A stretch of 64,000 nucleotides of DNA from Methanocalculus chunghsingensis (GTDB taxonomy: Archaea; Halobacteriota; Methanomicrobia; Methanomicrobiales; Methanocorpusculaceae). This document shows positions 44,249 through 53,418 of the stretch, one piece after another. The notes under the pieces were generated by a model. The model searched no databases, was not told the DNA's origin, and worked only from the letters and a program-made list of their open reading frames with translations. Each line of letters begins with the position of its first letter. The stretch's first letter is position 1. The stretch covers positions 62,001-126,000 of the forward strand of contig NZ_JWHL01000001.1 in assembly GCF_018132105.1 (NCBI RefSeq). Reading direction: 5' to 3'. The position numbers and the translations under genes are program-made.

Positions 44249-45726
44249 TCTCCAGCCAGCCTCCGTATTATTGTCATCAGCTTCTCTTCTGCCTTGTGTA
44301 GTGCATTCGTATGCATGGTGATCATCTTTTCACTCTCTATGAGGGCCTCTCTCCGCCTGAGGATTGCCTCCTTTATAACACCCGGGGCTGGGCCGCCGGG
44401 AATCTCTTTTGCAGCGACTACCATATCGGGATCGAGGGCCTGGCTGATCCTCTCCCCGGATAACCCTCTCTCAATAAGGGAGATCCCTCCCATCTCGCGA
44501 CCTGCTTCTTCCAGTGTTGCAAGGGTGATCTCACCAGAGCGGACTGCACGGCCGACGATGTTGTGAGCAGTCCGGAATGGCAGGCCAAAATCCCGCACAA
44601 GCGTATCTGCAAGTTCTGTTGCCGTGGAGAAACCACGGTCGCTCTCCTCCCGCATCCTTTCCGTATTGAAGGCTGCGGTCTCGATCATCCCGGCGAGGAG
44701 ATCAATACTTACAGCAGCATCGTCGATCCCTCTCCAGAGATGGGGCGTCAGGGTCTGGAGATCACGGTTATAGCTCATTGGAAGTCCTTTGACGGAGACG
44801 ACCACTGCCTGAAACGCTCCGGCAACCGATCCTGCATGGCCTCGCATGATCTCCGCACAGTCCGGATTCTTCTTCTGCGGCATGATGGAGCTTGTCGAAC
44901 AGTAGGTATCGTCAAGCTCAACAAATCTGACGAAGGCGCTGCTCCAGAGGATCAGTTCTTCGCAGAAACGGCTTACATTTGTCATCATCACCGTCAACGC
45001 AGCGAGAATTTCAAGCGCAAAATCCCTTGCAGATACGGCATCCATCGAGTTGCCGAGGATATCATCAAAACCAAGGAGATCAGCCGTCATATATCGGTCG
45101 ATTGGAAAACCGGTCGATGCAAAGGCCGCAGATCCAAGGGGTGATCGGTTTACCCGTCGGTATGCATCCGAAAGCCGCTCAGCATCCCTGGAAAAGGCCT
45201 CTTCATATGCGAGGAGGTGGTGGGCGAGGGTCGTGGGCTGGGCATGCTGAAGATGGGTGAACCCCGGCATAACTGTTCTGGTATGCTCTTCTGCAATTGT
45301 GATCAGGACCTTCCTGAGCATCGAGAGTGAGTCAAGAATTTTCAGTAGATCTTGTCGTGAACGAACCCTGAGACATGTTGCAACCTCATCATTTCGTGAA
45401 CGTGCCATATGAAGGCGGCCACCGGCCTCGATCCCTGCTTCAGCTATCAGTTCCCCTTCAATACCTGCATGAATATCCTCAAACCGCTCATCGAATGCCT
45501 CTTGTGGAATTCCATTCCTCTTCATTTTCAGGAGAGATCGGGCAATCATCCCTGCCTGTTCTTCTCCAATCAGATTCTGTCTGACGAGCATGGCGAGATG
45601 GGCCATATCGACGAGGAGATCTGCATGAGCTATTTTTCTGTCAGCATCCATTGACGAGAGATAGCCGGCAATCTGATCATTCCGTTCACCAGAGAGCCTT
45701 CCTTCCCGTATCTGGTCATGTCGCAT
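44245..45726 (-). CDS. argH: Argininosuccinate lyase
   Basis: A 493-residue fumarase-superfamily enzyme, the last step of arginine synthesis (argininosuccinate to arginine and fumarate). Conserved regions are HMARSRNDEVATCLR, PGFTHLQHAQPTTLAHHLLAY and the signature SSIMPQKKNPDCAEI. It is the first gene of the argH-gatD-gatE run on the minus strand; 199 bp upstream separate it from the divergent ABC importer. Confidence 0.95.
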   Translation of the reverse strand: MRHDQIREGRLSGERNDQIAGYLSSMDADRKIAHADLLVDMAHLAMLVRQNLIGEEQAGMIARSLLKMKRNGIPQEAFDERFEDIHAGIEGELIAEAGIEAGGRLHMARSRNDEVATCLRVRSRQDLLKILDSLSMLRKVLITIAEEHTRTVMPGFTHLQHAQPTTLAHHLLAYEEAFSRDAERLSDAYRRVNRSPLGSAAFASTGFPIDRYMTADLLGFDDILGNSMDAVSARDFALEILAALTVMMTNVSRFCEELILWSSAFVRFVELDDTYCSTSSIMPQKKNPDCAEIMRGHAGSVAGAFQAVVVSVKGLPMSYNRDLQTLTPHLWRGIDDAAVSIDLLAGMIETAAFNTERMREESDRGFSTATELADTLVRDFGLPFRTAHNIVGRAVRSGEITLATLEEAGREMGGISLIERGLSGERISQALDPDMVVAAKEIPGGPAPGVIKEAILRRREALIESEKMITMHTNALHKAEEKLMTIIRRLAGE

Positions 45727-45925
45727 CCTGTTCCTCCTGTAGAAAGATGGATCGTTGGATCTGATTATCTCTTCGTACGGATTATATCTCAGGGATTCAG
45801 GCTATATGGACGTATATGGGTCATATAATGTCTTTATGTATAATTTATGATCATTATTGTGTCTTTTAAGCACTATTATTCCTCAATAGCAATATATTAT
45901 ATAGTCCTCTTTACGATTCCTATAT

Positions 45926-47140
45926 ATGAAGCAGATAATGCTTGTATCTCTGGCGGTGCTTCTCGGATTGACACTTCTTATTACAGGATGTGTTGATGAA
46001 GCGCCGGTGCAACCTCCAAACGGAGCAAGTGAAGTCGGTATTATGTATACCGCAACCGGACAGATGCCTGTTCTTCTCTCAACAGGCCAGATCGACGGGT
46101 ATATGGTATGGCAGCCATTCGTCTCGGTTGCCGAGGTCTCCGGCATAGGGACTGTCGTCAGTTATTCTCAGGATCTTCCGCCTGCCGGAACCTGGACAGA
46201 TCACACCTGTGATGCCCTCTCTGCACGCGAGGACTTCATTGCTGCAAATCCTGATCTTGTAAATGCGATTGCCGCACTGCTCATCCTCTCAGGCGACTAT
46301 GTCCAGGAGAACCCTGATCGTGCCGCCGAAGTCTCTGCCGACTGGCTTTTTGGCGGTGGAGATATGACTTTTGGCGATGTCAAGGTCAGCTCACAGGATG
46401 TACTGGCCCACTCCATACCAACGATCCGGTTCTCGACCGAGCCATCTGAGGACTGGCTGCAGAGCAATGATCGGTTCATCGAAGCTCTCCGGGATATTGG
46501 GTATCTGACAGGAAGCCTCAAAGACGCATCACCTGGTGAGGTCCGTGATACACTGTATGACTTCTCCCATTACGAAGCCGCACGGGCGATGGTCGATGCA
46601 GGCGAGATCACAACTCCGGAAAAGCGTACCAGACCTATGTCAATAGGCTACCTCCCATCTGATCATGATGCACCCCTCTTTGTAGCTATCAAGGACTGGG
46701 AGCATTTTCATGAGAACTTCGGCATCGCCCTGAAGCCACGGACAACGGCCCCCGGTAAGGTTGATGTCGCGGATCTTATCGTCAATGGCGAGATCATCAC
46801 GGAAGTCAGGCTCGTTCAGGGTGAAGGTGGGGCCCAGCTGATGACCCTCATGGGAACAGATGCTATTCAGATGTCCTATGCAGGCACCCCACCGACCATC
46901 TCTGCCGTCGACAAGGGAATGCCTATTAAGATCCTGCTTCCAACACAGAATGAAGGATCAGGGCTCGTTGTTGCGGCATCTGCTCCGGTCGATGACTGGG
47001 ATTCGTTCATCGCATGGGCTGATGCACGATCCGCTGAGGGTCGGCCACTCAGGATCGCCGCACCAATCCGTGGCTCGATCCAGGATGTGCAGATAAAATA
47101 TGCACTCCAGGACAGTGGTTTGGTGGTGAAAGAAGTCTGA
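45926..47140 (+). CDS. ABC solute-binding lipoprotein, apparently circularly permuted (NMT1/SsuA-like)
   Basis: 404 residues with a lipobox (LLITGC, Cys22). In SsuA/NMT1-type binding proteins the lobe with IGYxPSDHDAPLFVA ... MSYAGTPPTI comes first and the lobe with QIDGYMVWQPFVS ... CDALSAREDFIAANP comes second. Here the order is reversed: the second-lobe features occupy residues 35-235 and the first-lobe features 238-404. The chain ends where a normal protein would continue into the second lobe (KYALQDSGLVVKEV at the C-terminus, SEVGIMYTATGQMP after the signal). No frameshift is needed. Substrate class is nitrate, sulfonate, taurine or related. Permease and ATPase genes follow at once. Confidence 0.82.
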   Translation: MKQIMLVSLAVLLGLTLLITGCVDEAPVQPPNGASEVGIMYTATGQMPVLLSTGQIDGYMVWQPFVSVAEVSGIGTVVSYSQDLPPAGTWTDHTCDALSAREDFIAANPDLVNAIAALLILSGDYVQENPDRAAEVSADWLFGGGDMTFGDVKVSSQDVLAHSIPTIRFSTEPSEDWLQSNDRFIEALRDIGYLTGSLKDASPGEVRDTLYDFSHYEAARAMVDAGEITTPEKRTRPMSIGYLPSDHDAPLFVAIKDWEHFHENFGIALKPRTTAPGKVDVADLIVNGEIITEVRLVQGEGGAQLMTLMGTDAIQMSYAGTPPTISAVDKGMPIKILLPTQNEGSGLVVAASAPVDDWDSFIAWADARSAEGRPLRIAAPIRGSIQDVQIKYALQDSGLVVKEV

Positions 47141-47901
47141 TGAGATGGTATCTAAAAGTAATACCCCCCCTTTTTCTTCTCCTTGCATGGGAAGTCGCAT
47201 CGATTCTGATCAACAATCCGTTCATCCTTCCAACGCCCACATCTGTTGCTTTGGTTCTTCTTTCACCAATGGCAGATATCCTTGGAAGCGGGAGTATCAT
47301 CGATAATGCACTCCTATCGATATGGCGGGTTATTCTCGGTTTTGGTCTTGCCGTTCTCTGCGCGGTACCGGCAGGGATCATCATCGGACGGTACAGAATA
47401 ATAGATGAGCTTGTCAACCCGCTTATTCAACTATTTCGTCCAATCCCTCCCCTTGCCTGGGTACCGCTCGCCCTTGCATGGTTCAAGATCGGCCTTGCCT
47501 CGATCGTCTTCATCATCTTCATCGGCTCATTCTTCCCGGTTTTGATAAATACCATCGATGGTGTGCGTCGTGTGAACAGGACATGGATCGAGACGGCCTT
47601 GATTTATGGTGCCAAGGGGTGGAAACTCCTTGTCTATGTCATCATTCCCGCCGCCGCTCCGGCCATATGGACCGGTCTTCGGGTCGGTTTTGGTGTTGCA
47701 TGGATGTGTGTTGTTGCCGCAGAGATGTTGCCGGGCACAAACTCAGGAATCGGTTACCTGATCATGTACTCCTACAACTGGGGGCAGGTGCAGGTGATCA
47801 TAGCAGGAATGATAGTCATCGGTATCATCGGAATTGGTGCAGATCTCCTCTTCCGAACAATTGAAAAGAAGAAATTCCAATGGCAGGAGATGAACAGATG
47901 A
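47140..47901 (+). CDS. ABC importer permease, SsuC/TauC type
   Basis: A 253-residue membrane protein with about six helices. The EAA loop WIETALIYGAKGWKLLVYVIIPAA is clear, as are LFRPIPPLAWVPLALAWFKIG and WMCVVAAEMLPG, typical of sulfonate/taurine/nitrate permeases. The start overlaps the binding-protein stop (TGATG). Confidence 0.9.
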   Translation: MRWYLKVIPPLFLLLAWEVASILINNPFILPTPTSVALVLLSPMADILGSGSIIDNALLSIWRVILGFGLAVLCAVPAGIIIGRYRIIDELVNPLIQLFRPIPPLAWVPLALAWFKIGLASIVFIIFIGSFFPVLINTIDGVRRVNRTWIETALIYGAKGWKLLVYVIIPAAAPAIWTGLRVGFGVAWMCVVAAEMLPGTNSGIGYLIMYSYNWGQVQVIIAGMIVIGIIGIGADLLFRTIEKKKFQWQEMNR

Positions 47902-48656
47902 CCGTTGTTATCCAGGATGTCGGGAAGATCTTTGAGACACGCACACGGGAACCTGTTACTGCACTTGGTGGCATCACGCTTGAGATTCAGAAGGGTGAGT
48001 TTGTAGCTATCCTTGGCCCCTCCGGCTGTGGGAAGACGACCCTCCTTCGTATGATTGCCGGCCTTGATACGCCGACCACGGGGTCGATCCTTGTTGAGGG
48101 GAAGCCGGTTACCGGGCCGGACCCCCGGCTTGCCATGATATTCCAGGAGTACTCACTGTACCCCTGGCGCACCGTCCGCGCAAATGTAGCTTTCAGCCTC
48201 CAGATGCGTGGAGTGGCGAAAGAAGAACGCGATACGATCACCGATCGCTTCATTCGGCTTGTCGGCCTTGATGGGTTTGCAGATAGCTATCCATATGAGC
48301 TATCAGGGGGAATGCGTCAGCGTGTTGCGGTGGCACGGGCGCTTGCAACCGATCCTGCTGTCCTTCTGATGGATGAGCCCTTCGGAGCCCTTGATGCCCA
48401 GACTCGAAACCGGATGCAGAAGGAGCTTCTGGAGATCTGGGAAAATACCCGGAAAACCGTCGTTTTTGTTACTCACAGCGTGGATGAAGCGGTGTATCTT
48501 GCCGATCGGATCATAGTCCTTTCTCCCCGGCCAGGTCGTCTGTCGGCGATATTTGATGTACGTTTTTCACGGCCTCGTGACAGGACAAGCGTTGAGTTTG
48601 CATCGCTCCGTCGTGATGTCCTCGAATTGATCGATCAGCTTGAGGAGAGTCAATAA
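47898..48656 (+). CDS. ABC importer ATPase, SsuB/TauB type
   Basis: 252 residues: Walker A GPSGCGKTT, Q-loop FQEYSLYPWRTV, signature LSGGMRQRVAVARAL, Walker B VLLMDEPFGALDAQTR and FVTHSVDEAVYLADR. It belongs to the nitrate/sulfonate/taurine ATPases and lacks a TOBE domain. The start overlaps the permease stop by ATGA. Confidence 0.92.
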   Translation: MTVVIQDVGKIFETRTREPVTALGGITLEIQKGEFVAILGPSGCGKTTLLRMIAGLDTPTTGSILVEGKPVTGPDPRLAMIFQEYSLYPWRTVRANVAFSLQMRGVAKEERDTITDRFIRLVGLDGFADSYPYELSGGMRQRVAVARALATDPAVLLMDEPFGALDAQTRNRMQKELLEIWENTRKTVVFVTHSVDEAVYLADRIIVLSPRPGRLSAIFDVRFSRPRDRTSVEFASLRRDVLELIDQLEESQ

Positions 48657-48657
48657 C

Positions 48658-48708
48658 TTTTATACCTTATACCATCCATTTTATTAAGCACGTTCTGATA
48701 GCGAGGAG
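48658..48708 (+). promoter_or_regulatory. Promoter and ribosome binding site of rpl10e
   Basis: A TATA-like TTTTATAC at 48658-48665, directly after the upstream stop, and AGGAG at 48704-48708, nine bases before the ATG. Confidence 0.45.
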
Positions 48709-48717
48709 TTTTTTAGC

Positions 48718-49218
48718 ATGGTACGAAAGCCAGCAAAGATGTACAGGTCGATCTCAAAGAAGGCATATACGCGCAGGAAATATATGGGTGGTGTCCCAGG
48801 TCTTAAGATCGTCCAGTTCGATATGGGCAATCTTAAAGAAGAATTTCCAATTGCCCTTCACCTCGAGGTGGAGGAAGCATGCCAGATTCGTCACACCGCA
48901 CTTGAGGCGGCACGTGTCAACATGAACCGCCGTCTGATAAAGGAAGTGGGTAGGAGCAACTTCCACCTTAAGCTCCGTGTCTATCCGCACCATGTTCTCA
49001 GAGAGAATAAGCAGGCGACAGGAGCCGGTGCAGACCGTGTTTCGGAAGGAATGCGTCTTGCCTTTGGGAAAGCTGTTGGAACAGCAGCACGTGTTCAGGA
49101 GAGGCAGCGTGTCTTCACTATCTGGACATCACCCCAGCATGTGGACAAAGCAAAGTATGCCCTCCTTCATGGTGGACACAAACTCCCCACCCCTATCAGG
49201 GTGGTCATTGACAACTAA
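48718..49218 (+). CDS. rpl10e: Ribosomal protein L10e (L16 family)
   Basis: A 166-residue large-subunit protein, counterpart of bacterial L16 and eukaryotic uL16. It starts [19 protein letters not shown], contains [26 protein letters not shown] and ends in the usual [13 protein letters not shown]. It is a single gene with its own promoter, followed by a T-run at 49232-49237. Confidence 0.97.
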   Translation: MVRKPAKMYRSISKKAYTRRKYMGGVPGLKIVQFDMGNLKEEFPIALHLEVEEACQIRHTALEAARVNMNRRLIKEVGRSNFHLKLRVYPHHVLRENKQATGAGADRVSEGMRLAFGKAVGTAARVQERQRVFTIWTSPQHVDKAKYALLHGGHKLPTPIRVVIDN

Positions 49219-49231
49219 CCCTAAATCATAC

Positions 49232-49237
49232 TTTTTT
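49232..49237 (+). terminator. T-run after rpl10e
   Basis: TTTTTT 14 bp past the L10e stop, fitting an archaeal oligo-T terminator. The fumarase genes start 43 bp later. Confidence 0.4.
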
Positions 49238-49279
49238 CCATCCATTCTGTTTTATCTTCTCTCCCGTTGATATTGCGGT

Positions 49280-50119
49280 ATGGATGCCCATGGAGTGGAG
49301 ACGCTCAGAAAAGCCTTAGTGGATGCAACTCTTGCCTGTATCCATGATGCTGAAGTTCTTCTGCCAGCTGATGTGAAGAGGGCGATTGATGTTTCATACG
49401 AGGCAGAAACCGATCCGGTGGCCCGTGGAGAACTTGAGAATATCCGCGCAAATATACAGACTGCTGAACGTTTGGATCTTCCTCTCTGCCAGGATACGGG
49501 GATCGCCGTTATCTATGTAACAGTTCCTGAGAATTTCACACTATCACGGGCAGAGCTATCTTCTGCCATCAGGGAGGGAGTCCGCAAGGCGACCGAAGCG
49601 GTACCTCTTCGGCCAAACGCAGTTGATCCGCTCACCCGGGAGAACAGTGGTGACAATACCGGGGTTGAGATCCCGCCGATTCATTTCAGTGAAGGCCCTG
49701 AACTTACCATTACCGTCCTTCCAAAAGGGGCAGGCTCAGAAAATGTCTCAAGGATCGGAATGCTTCTTCCCTCTGAGGCAGGTAAGGTTATTTCATTTGT
49801 TGTTGAAACTGTCCTCCTTGCCGGCGGGAAGCCCTGCCCGCCCGTTGTGGTTGGCGTTGGTATCGGCGGAACCTTCGATCTTGCTGCAGCATTGGCTAAG
49901 GAGGCGCTTCTCCTCCCCATTGGGATGATGAACTCTTTTGAATCAGAGATCTGTGATGCTATCAACACGCTTGGAATCGGCCCGATGGGGCTTGGGGGAG
50001 ATACGACTGCCCTTGCGGTGAAGGTGAAGAAGGCCCACTGCCACACCGCATCGCTTCCGGTTGCGGTGAATATTCAGTGCTGGGCGTGCCGGAGGGCGAC
50101 ACGGGTGGTGACCCCATGA
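49280..50119 (+). CDS. fumA: Class I fumarate hydratase, alpha subunit
   Basis: 279 residues, the iron-sulfur N-terminal half of two-subunit class I fumarase. Cysteines expected to bind the 4Fe-4S cluster appear in LCQDTGIA, GGKPCPPVV and ESEICDAIN. ENSGDNTGVEIP and VGIGGTFDLAA are family motifs. It interconverts malate and fumarate in the reductive TCA branch. The stop overlaps the beta-subunit start (ATGA). Confidence 0.93.
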   Translation: MDAHGVETLRKALVDATLACIHDAEVLLPADVKRAIDVSYEAETDPVARGELENIRANIQTAERLDLPLCQDTGIAVIYVTVPENFTLSRAELSSAIREGVRKATEAVPLRPNAVDPLTRENSGDNTGVEIPPIHFSEGPELTITVLPKGAGSENVSRIGMLLPSEAGKVISFVVETVLLAGGKPCPPVVVGVGIGGTFDLAAALAKEALLLPIGMMNSFESEICDAINTLGIGPMGLGGDTTALAVKVKKAHCHTASLPVAVNIQCWACRRATRVVTP

Positions 50120-50670
50120 ATTTGAGGACACCACTTGGAACGGAGGTTCTCTCGCTTCATGCGGGAGATCGGGTCTTCCTCTCCGGAATCATCTATACAG
50201 CACGGGATGAAGCCCATCTCAGAATGATGGAAGAGGGTATTCCCTTTGATCCAAAAGGCGCAGCGATCTATCATTGCGGCCCGGTGATACAGGGGAAACA
50301 GATCATTGCAGCCGGGCCGACGACATCCGCACGCATGAACCGTCTCACCGGATTCCTTCTGGATTCCGGTGTCCGGTGCCTCATCGGGAAAGGTGGGATG
50401 GATTCCGGTGTCCGGGATGCACTTCGCGGCCGTGCAGTCTACCTCGCATTCACGGGTGGATGTGCTGCTCTTGCCGCCTCCCATATGAAGCTTCAGGGGG
50501 TACACTATCCGGACCTCGGCATGGCCGAGGCGGTCTGGATCATCGAAGTGACCGACCTTCCGCTCGTTGTTGGCATTGATGCGCATGGTGGGGATCTCTT
50601 CTCAAGGATCGGTGATCGTGCAGGTATGCGTTTTGAGGAATGGAAGAAGAGTTCCCGGTTGCAGGGATGA
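50116..50670 (+). CDS. fumB: Class I fumarate hydratase, beta subunit
   Basis: 184 residues corresponding to the C-terminal half of bacterial class I fumarase. RDEAHLRM, YHCGPVI, GPTTSARMNRLTGFLLDSGVRCLIGKGGM and FTGGCAALA are characteristic. ATG 50116 overlaps the alpha-subunit stop. Confidence 0.93.
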   Translation: MNLRTPLGTEVLSLHAGDRVFLSGIIYTARDEAHLRMMEEGIPFDPKGAAIYHCGPVIQGKQIIAAGPTTSARMNRLTGFLLDSGVRCLIGKGGMDSGVRDALRGRAVYLAFTGGCAALAASHMKLQGVHYPDLGMAEAVWIIEVTDLPLVVGIDAHGGDLFSRIGDRAGMRFEEWKKSSRLQG

Positions 50671-50730
50671 GTACCGGGGGCAAGTGCTTATTGATAATCA
50701 TTAACAATATATACAGGAGGATTCCGTCGC

Positions 50731-51003
50731 ATGAAACTGGTCATCGATGATGTACGATGTAAAGGGTGTAACCTCTGCGTGATGGTCTGCCCGTATCATA
50801 TTTTCCAGGAGGGACGGCGGCCAAACCGGCGGGGTGTCTTTGTTCCCGAACTCGACCGCCCTGAGCGATGTACAAACTGCCGTCTCTCTCAACTTTACAA
50901 ACGCCGCCTCTGTGGTGTCTGCCAGACGATCTGCCCTGATCAGGCGATCAAATGGGTCCCGGAGGCAAAACATGAACCTCACAAGGTGGTGATTGAGTAT
51001 TGA
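50731..51003 (+). CDS. korD: 2-oxoglutarate:ferredoxin oxidoreductase, delta (ferredoxin) subunit
   Basis: 90 residues with two 4Fe-4S sites. The first is regular (Cys10, 13, 16, 20: CKGCNLCVMVCP). The second is spread out: Cys47 and Cys50 (CTNC), then a ten-residue gap, then Cys61, 64 and 68 (CGVCQTICP). This gives five cysteines with an insertion relative to the standard CxxCxxCxxxCP. It delivers electrons to KorAB. The stop overlaps the TTG start of korA. Confidence 0.88.
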   Translation: MKLVIDDVRCKGCNLCVMVCPYHIFQEGRRPNRRGVFVPELDRPERCTNCRLSQLYKRRLCGVCQTICPDQAIKWVPEAKHEPHKVVIEY

Positions 51004-52100
51004 CACGTGTTGATTTCATGCAGGGAAACATCGCATCTGCAGAAGGTGCACTCGCCGCGGGATGCCGCTTCTTCGCCGGATACCCCATCACACCGTCATC
51101 TGAAGTGGCTGAGCATATGGCACGACGCCTGCCGAAGGTTGGTGGGCGGTTTATCCAGATGGAAGATGAGATTGCGAGTATGGCAGCGGTTATCGGTGGT
51201 GCATGGACGGGTGTGCGATCGATGACAGCGACGAGTGGTCCGGGCTTTTCACTGATGATGGAGAATATCGGGTATGCAGCCTTCACCGAGACACCTTGTG
51301 TTGTCGTGAACATCCAGCGTGGCGGTCCTTCGACCGGACAACCGACATTGGCTGCGCAGGGTGATATGCTCCAGTGCAGGTTCGGCTCCCATGGTGACTA
51401 CAGCACCATCGCCCTTGCTCCATCCAGCGTTCAGGAGATGTTTGATCTCACCGTCAAGTCTTTTAACCTGGCAGATCGGTTTCGGGCTCCGGCTTTTCTG
51501 ATGGCCGATGAGATCATCGGACATCTTCGGGAGCGGGTTGAGTTTCCCGATACCGTCGAGTGTACCCCTCCACGGCCGATCCGCGAGGGTATGCTTCCGT
51601 TCGAACCCGAGGAGGATCTTGTGCCGGGTTTCACACCATTTGGCCATGGTCACCGGGTGCATGTCACCGGCCTGACGCATAACGAAAAAGGATACCCGGC
51701 ATCGACCGACCCGGATCTCCATGAGAGACTTGTTATGCGGCTTATCGAGAAGGTGGAACGTGCCCGCCATGAGATTGCAGACTATGATATCGAGAACCCT
51801 GATGCCGAGGTGGTCTTCATCTCGTACGGGGTTCCGACACGCTCTGTGCGTCAGGCCCTCCTGGATGCCCCTGAGGGTCTCTATGGGCACCTGAATCTCC
51901 GGATTGTCTGGCCATTCCCAGAGAATCTTCTGAAGAAGTTCCCGAACGCCCGTGTATTCCTTGTCCCTGAACTGAATATGGGGCAGATGGCACGTGAGAT
52001 AGTACGTCACTGTGATCAGCCGGTCATCTCTCTCCCCCGGCTGGGTGGCGAACTTCATACACCACAATATCTGCTTGATCGCGCGGAGGAGTACCGATGA
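51000..52100 (+). CDS. korA: 2-oxoglutarate:ferredoxin oxidoreductase, alpha subunit
   Basis: 366 residues starting at a TTG that overlaps the korD stop. GNIASAEGALAAGCRFFAGYPITPSSEVAEHM, MEDEIASMAAVIGGAWTG and TSGPGFSLMMENIG are typical of the alpha subunit of 2-oxoacid oxidoreductases. LTHNEKGYP matches the Kor-type C-terminal region. It reductively carboxylates succinyl-CoA to 2-oxoglutarate together with KorBCD. Confidence 0.95.
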   Translation: MTRVDFMQGNIASAEGALAAGCRFFAGYPITPSSEVAEHMARRLPKVGGRFIQMEDEIASMAAVIGGAWTGVRSMTATSGPGFSLMMENIGYAAFTETPCVVVNIQRGGPSTGQPTLAAQGDMLQCRFGSHGDYSTIALAPSSVQEMFDLTVKSFNLADRFRAPAFLMADEIIGHLRERVEFPDTVECTPPRPIREGMLPFEPEEDLVPGFTPFGHGHRVHVTGLTHNEKGYPASTDPDLHERLVMRLIEKVERARHEIADYDIENPDAEVVFISYGVPTRSVRQALLDAPEGLYGHLNLRIVWPFPENLLKKFPNARVFLVPELNMGQMAREIVRHCDQPVISLPRLGGELHTPQYLLDRAEEYR

Positions 52101-52885
52101 CTGTTGAAGACTGGTTCCGGCATGATCGCCTGCCACACATCTTCTGTGCAGGCTGTGGCAATGGATCGATCATCAACAGCACCCTTGAGGCCGTCGACTC
52201 GCTCAACTGGAAGGTAGATGAGACCGTCTTTGTATCAGGAATCGGATGTTCCTCAAGGGCACCTGGTTATATCGTGACCGATTCACTCCATACAACACAT
52301 GGCCGGGCACTTGCATTTGCGACAGGTGTGAAGATGGCAAATCATGATCTGAACGTTGTTGTCTTCACAGGCGATGGTGATCTCTCCGCAATTGGTGGAA
52401 ACCACTTCATTCATGCCTGCCGAAGAAATATTGATCTCACCGTCATCTGCATGAACAATCAGATCTACGGGATGACGGGCGGCCAGGGCAGCCCATGTAC
52501 ACCCACGGGAGCCCTCTCAACAACGACACCGTACGGAATGGATGAACCCGCCTTTGACCTCTGTGACCTCGCCACGGCAGCAGGGGCCAACTTTGTCTCC
52601 CGCTGGACATCATATCATGTCAGGGAACTGACCCGATCTATCAAACTCGGTCTGCAGAAGCCGGGCCTCTCCTTCATCGAGGTCATGGTCCAGTGCCCCA
52701 CCAACTATGGCAGGAGAAACAGGCTCCGCGATGTTGAGGCGATGGTCTCAAAGATGCGGGATCATGCCCTCCTAAAAGAGAAGTATGATCGCCTCGTTGC
52801 AGAAAGAAAACCGATTCCTGAAGGGAGCTTTGTTGTGGGAACACTGACCGATCGAAACCTCCCGGCCCTTGGAGTGAGACGATGA
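52097..52885 (+). CDS. korB: 2-oxoglutarate:ferredoxin oxidoreductase, beta subunit
   Basis: 262 residues, the thiamine-diphosphate-binding subunit. FCAGCGNGSIINS, SGIGCSSRAPGYI and the TPP motif TGDGDLSAIGGNHFIHACRRN are present. Overlaps korA and korC by ATGA each. Confidence 0.95.
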   Translation: MTVEDWFRHDRLPHIFCAGCGNGSIINSTLEAVDSLNWKVDETVFVSGIGCSSRAPGYIVTDSLHTTHGRALAFATGVKMANHDLNVVVFTGDGDLSAIGGNHFIHACRRNIDLTVICMNNQIYGMTGGQGSPCTPTGALSTTTPYGMDEPAFDLCDLATAAGANFVSRWTSYHVRELTRSIKLGLQKPGLSFIEVMVQCPTNYGRRNRLRDVEAMVSKMRDHALLKEKYDRLVAERKPIPEGSFVVGTLTDRNLPALGVRR

Positions 52886-53418
52886 GACATGAAGTGAAGT
52901 TTACCGGCTTTGGGGGGCAGGGTATCATCCTCTCTGCCGTTATCGTTGGTCGTGCAGCAACGATGTATGATGGAAAGCATGCTGTTCAGTCGCAGAGCTA
53001 TGGTCCTGAAGCACGGGGCGGGGCCTCCTCAAGCACGGTGATCATCAGTGACGAACCGATACAGTATCCGAAGGTTCTTGAACCGACGATCTATGTCATC
53101 ATGTCGGAGGCAGGTTTTCTGAAGTTTGGCGCTGGTGCATCACCCGAAGCGGTGATGCTCATTGACTCCGGACTCGTTCAATCACGGCCTGAATGCCGGT
53201 GTATCGAAATCCCTGCCACAATGAAGGCAAAAGATATTCTTGGTAAGCCGATATTCGCAAACATCATTATGCTTGGAGCACTCGTTGCTGCAACCGGGAT
53301 CGTCTCAGAGGAAGCGATGCAGAAGGCAGTGCTTGACAGTGTTCCAAAGGGAACTGAGGATCTCAATATGAAGGCGCTTCGCCTCGGTATTGAGATCGCT
53401 TCAAATGGAGGTGAATGA
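52882..53418 (+). CDS. korC: 2-oxoglutarate:ferredoxin oxidoreductase, gamma subunit
   Basis: 178 residues. The N-terminal VKFTGFGGQGIILSAVIVGRAA and QSQSYGPEARGGASSSTVIIS mark the gamma domain. It completes the KorDABC complex and overlaps the sucC start. Confidence 0.95.
   Translation: MRHEVKFTGFGGQGIILSAVIVGRAATMYDGKHAVQSQSYGPEARGGASSSTVIISDEPIQYPKVLEPTIYVIMSEAGFLKFGAGASPEAVMLIDSGLVQSRPECRCIEIPATMKAKDILGKPIFANIIMLGALVAATGIVSEEAMQKAVLDSVPKGTEDLNMKALRLGIEIASNGGE

Noticed and set aside
51249-52136. Long open frame on the minus strand opposite korA (about 295 codons)
   Set aside because: It lies wholly within korA, has no family similarity or ribosome binding site, and the korA reading is unambiguous.
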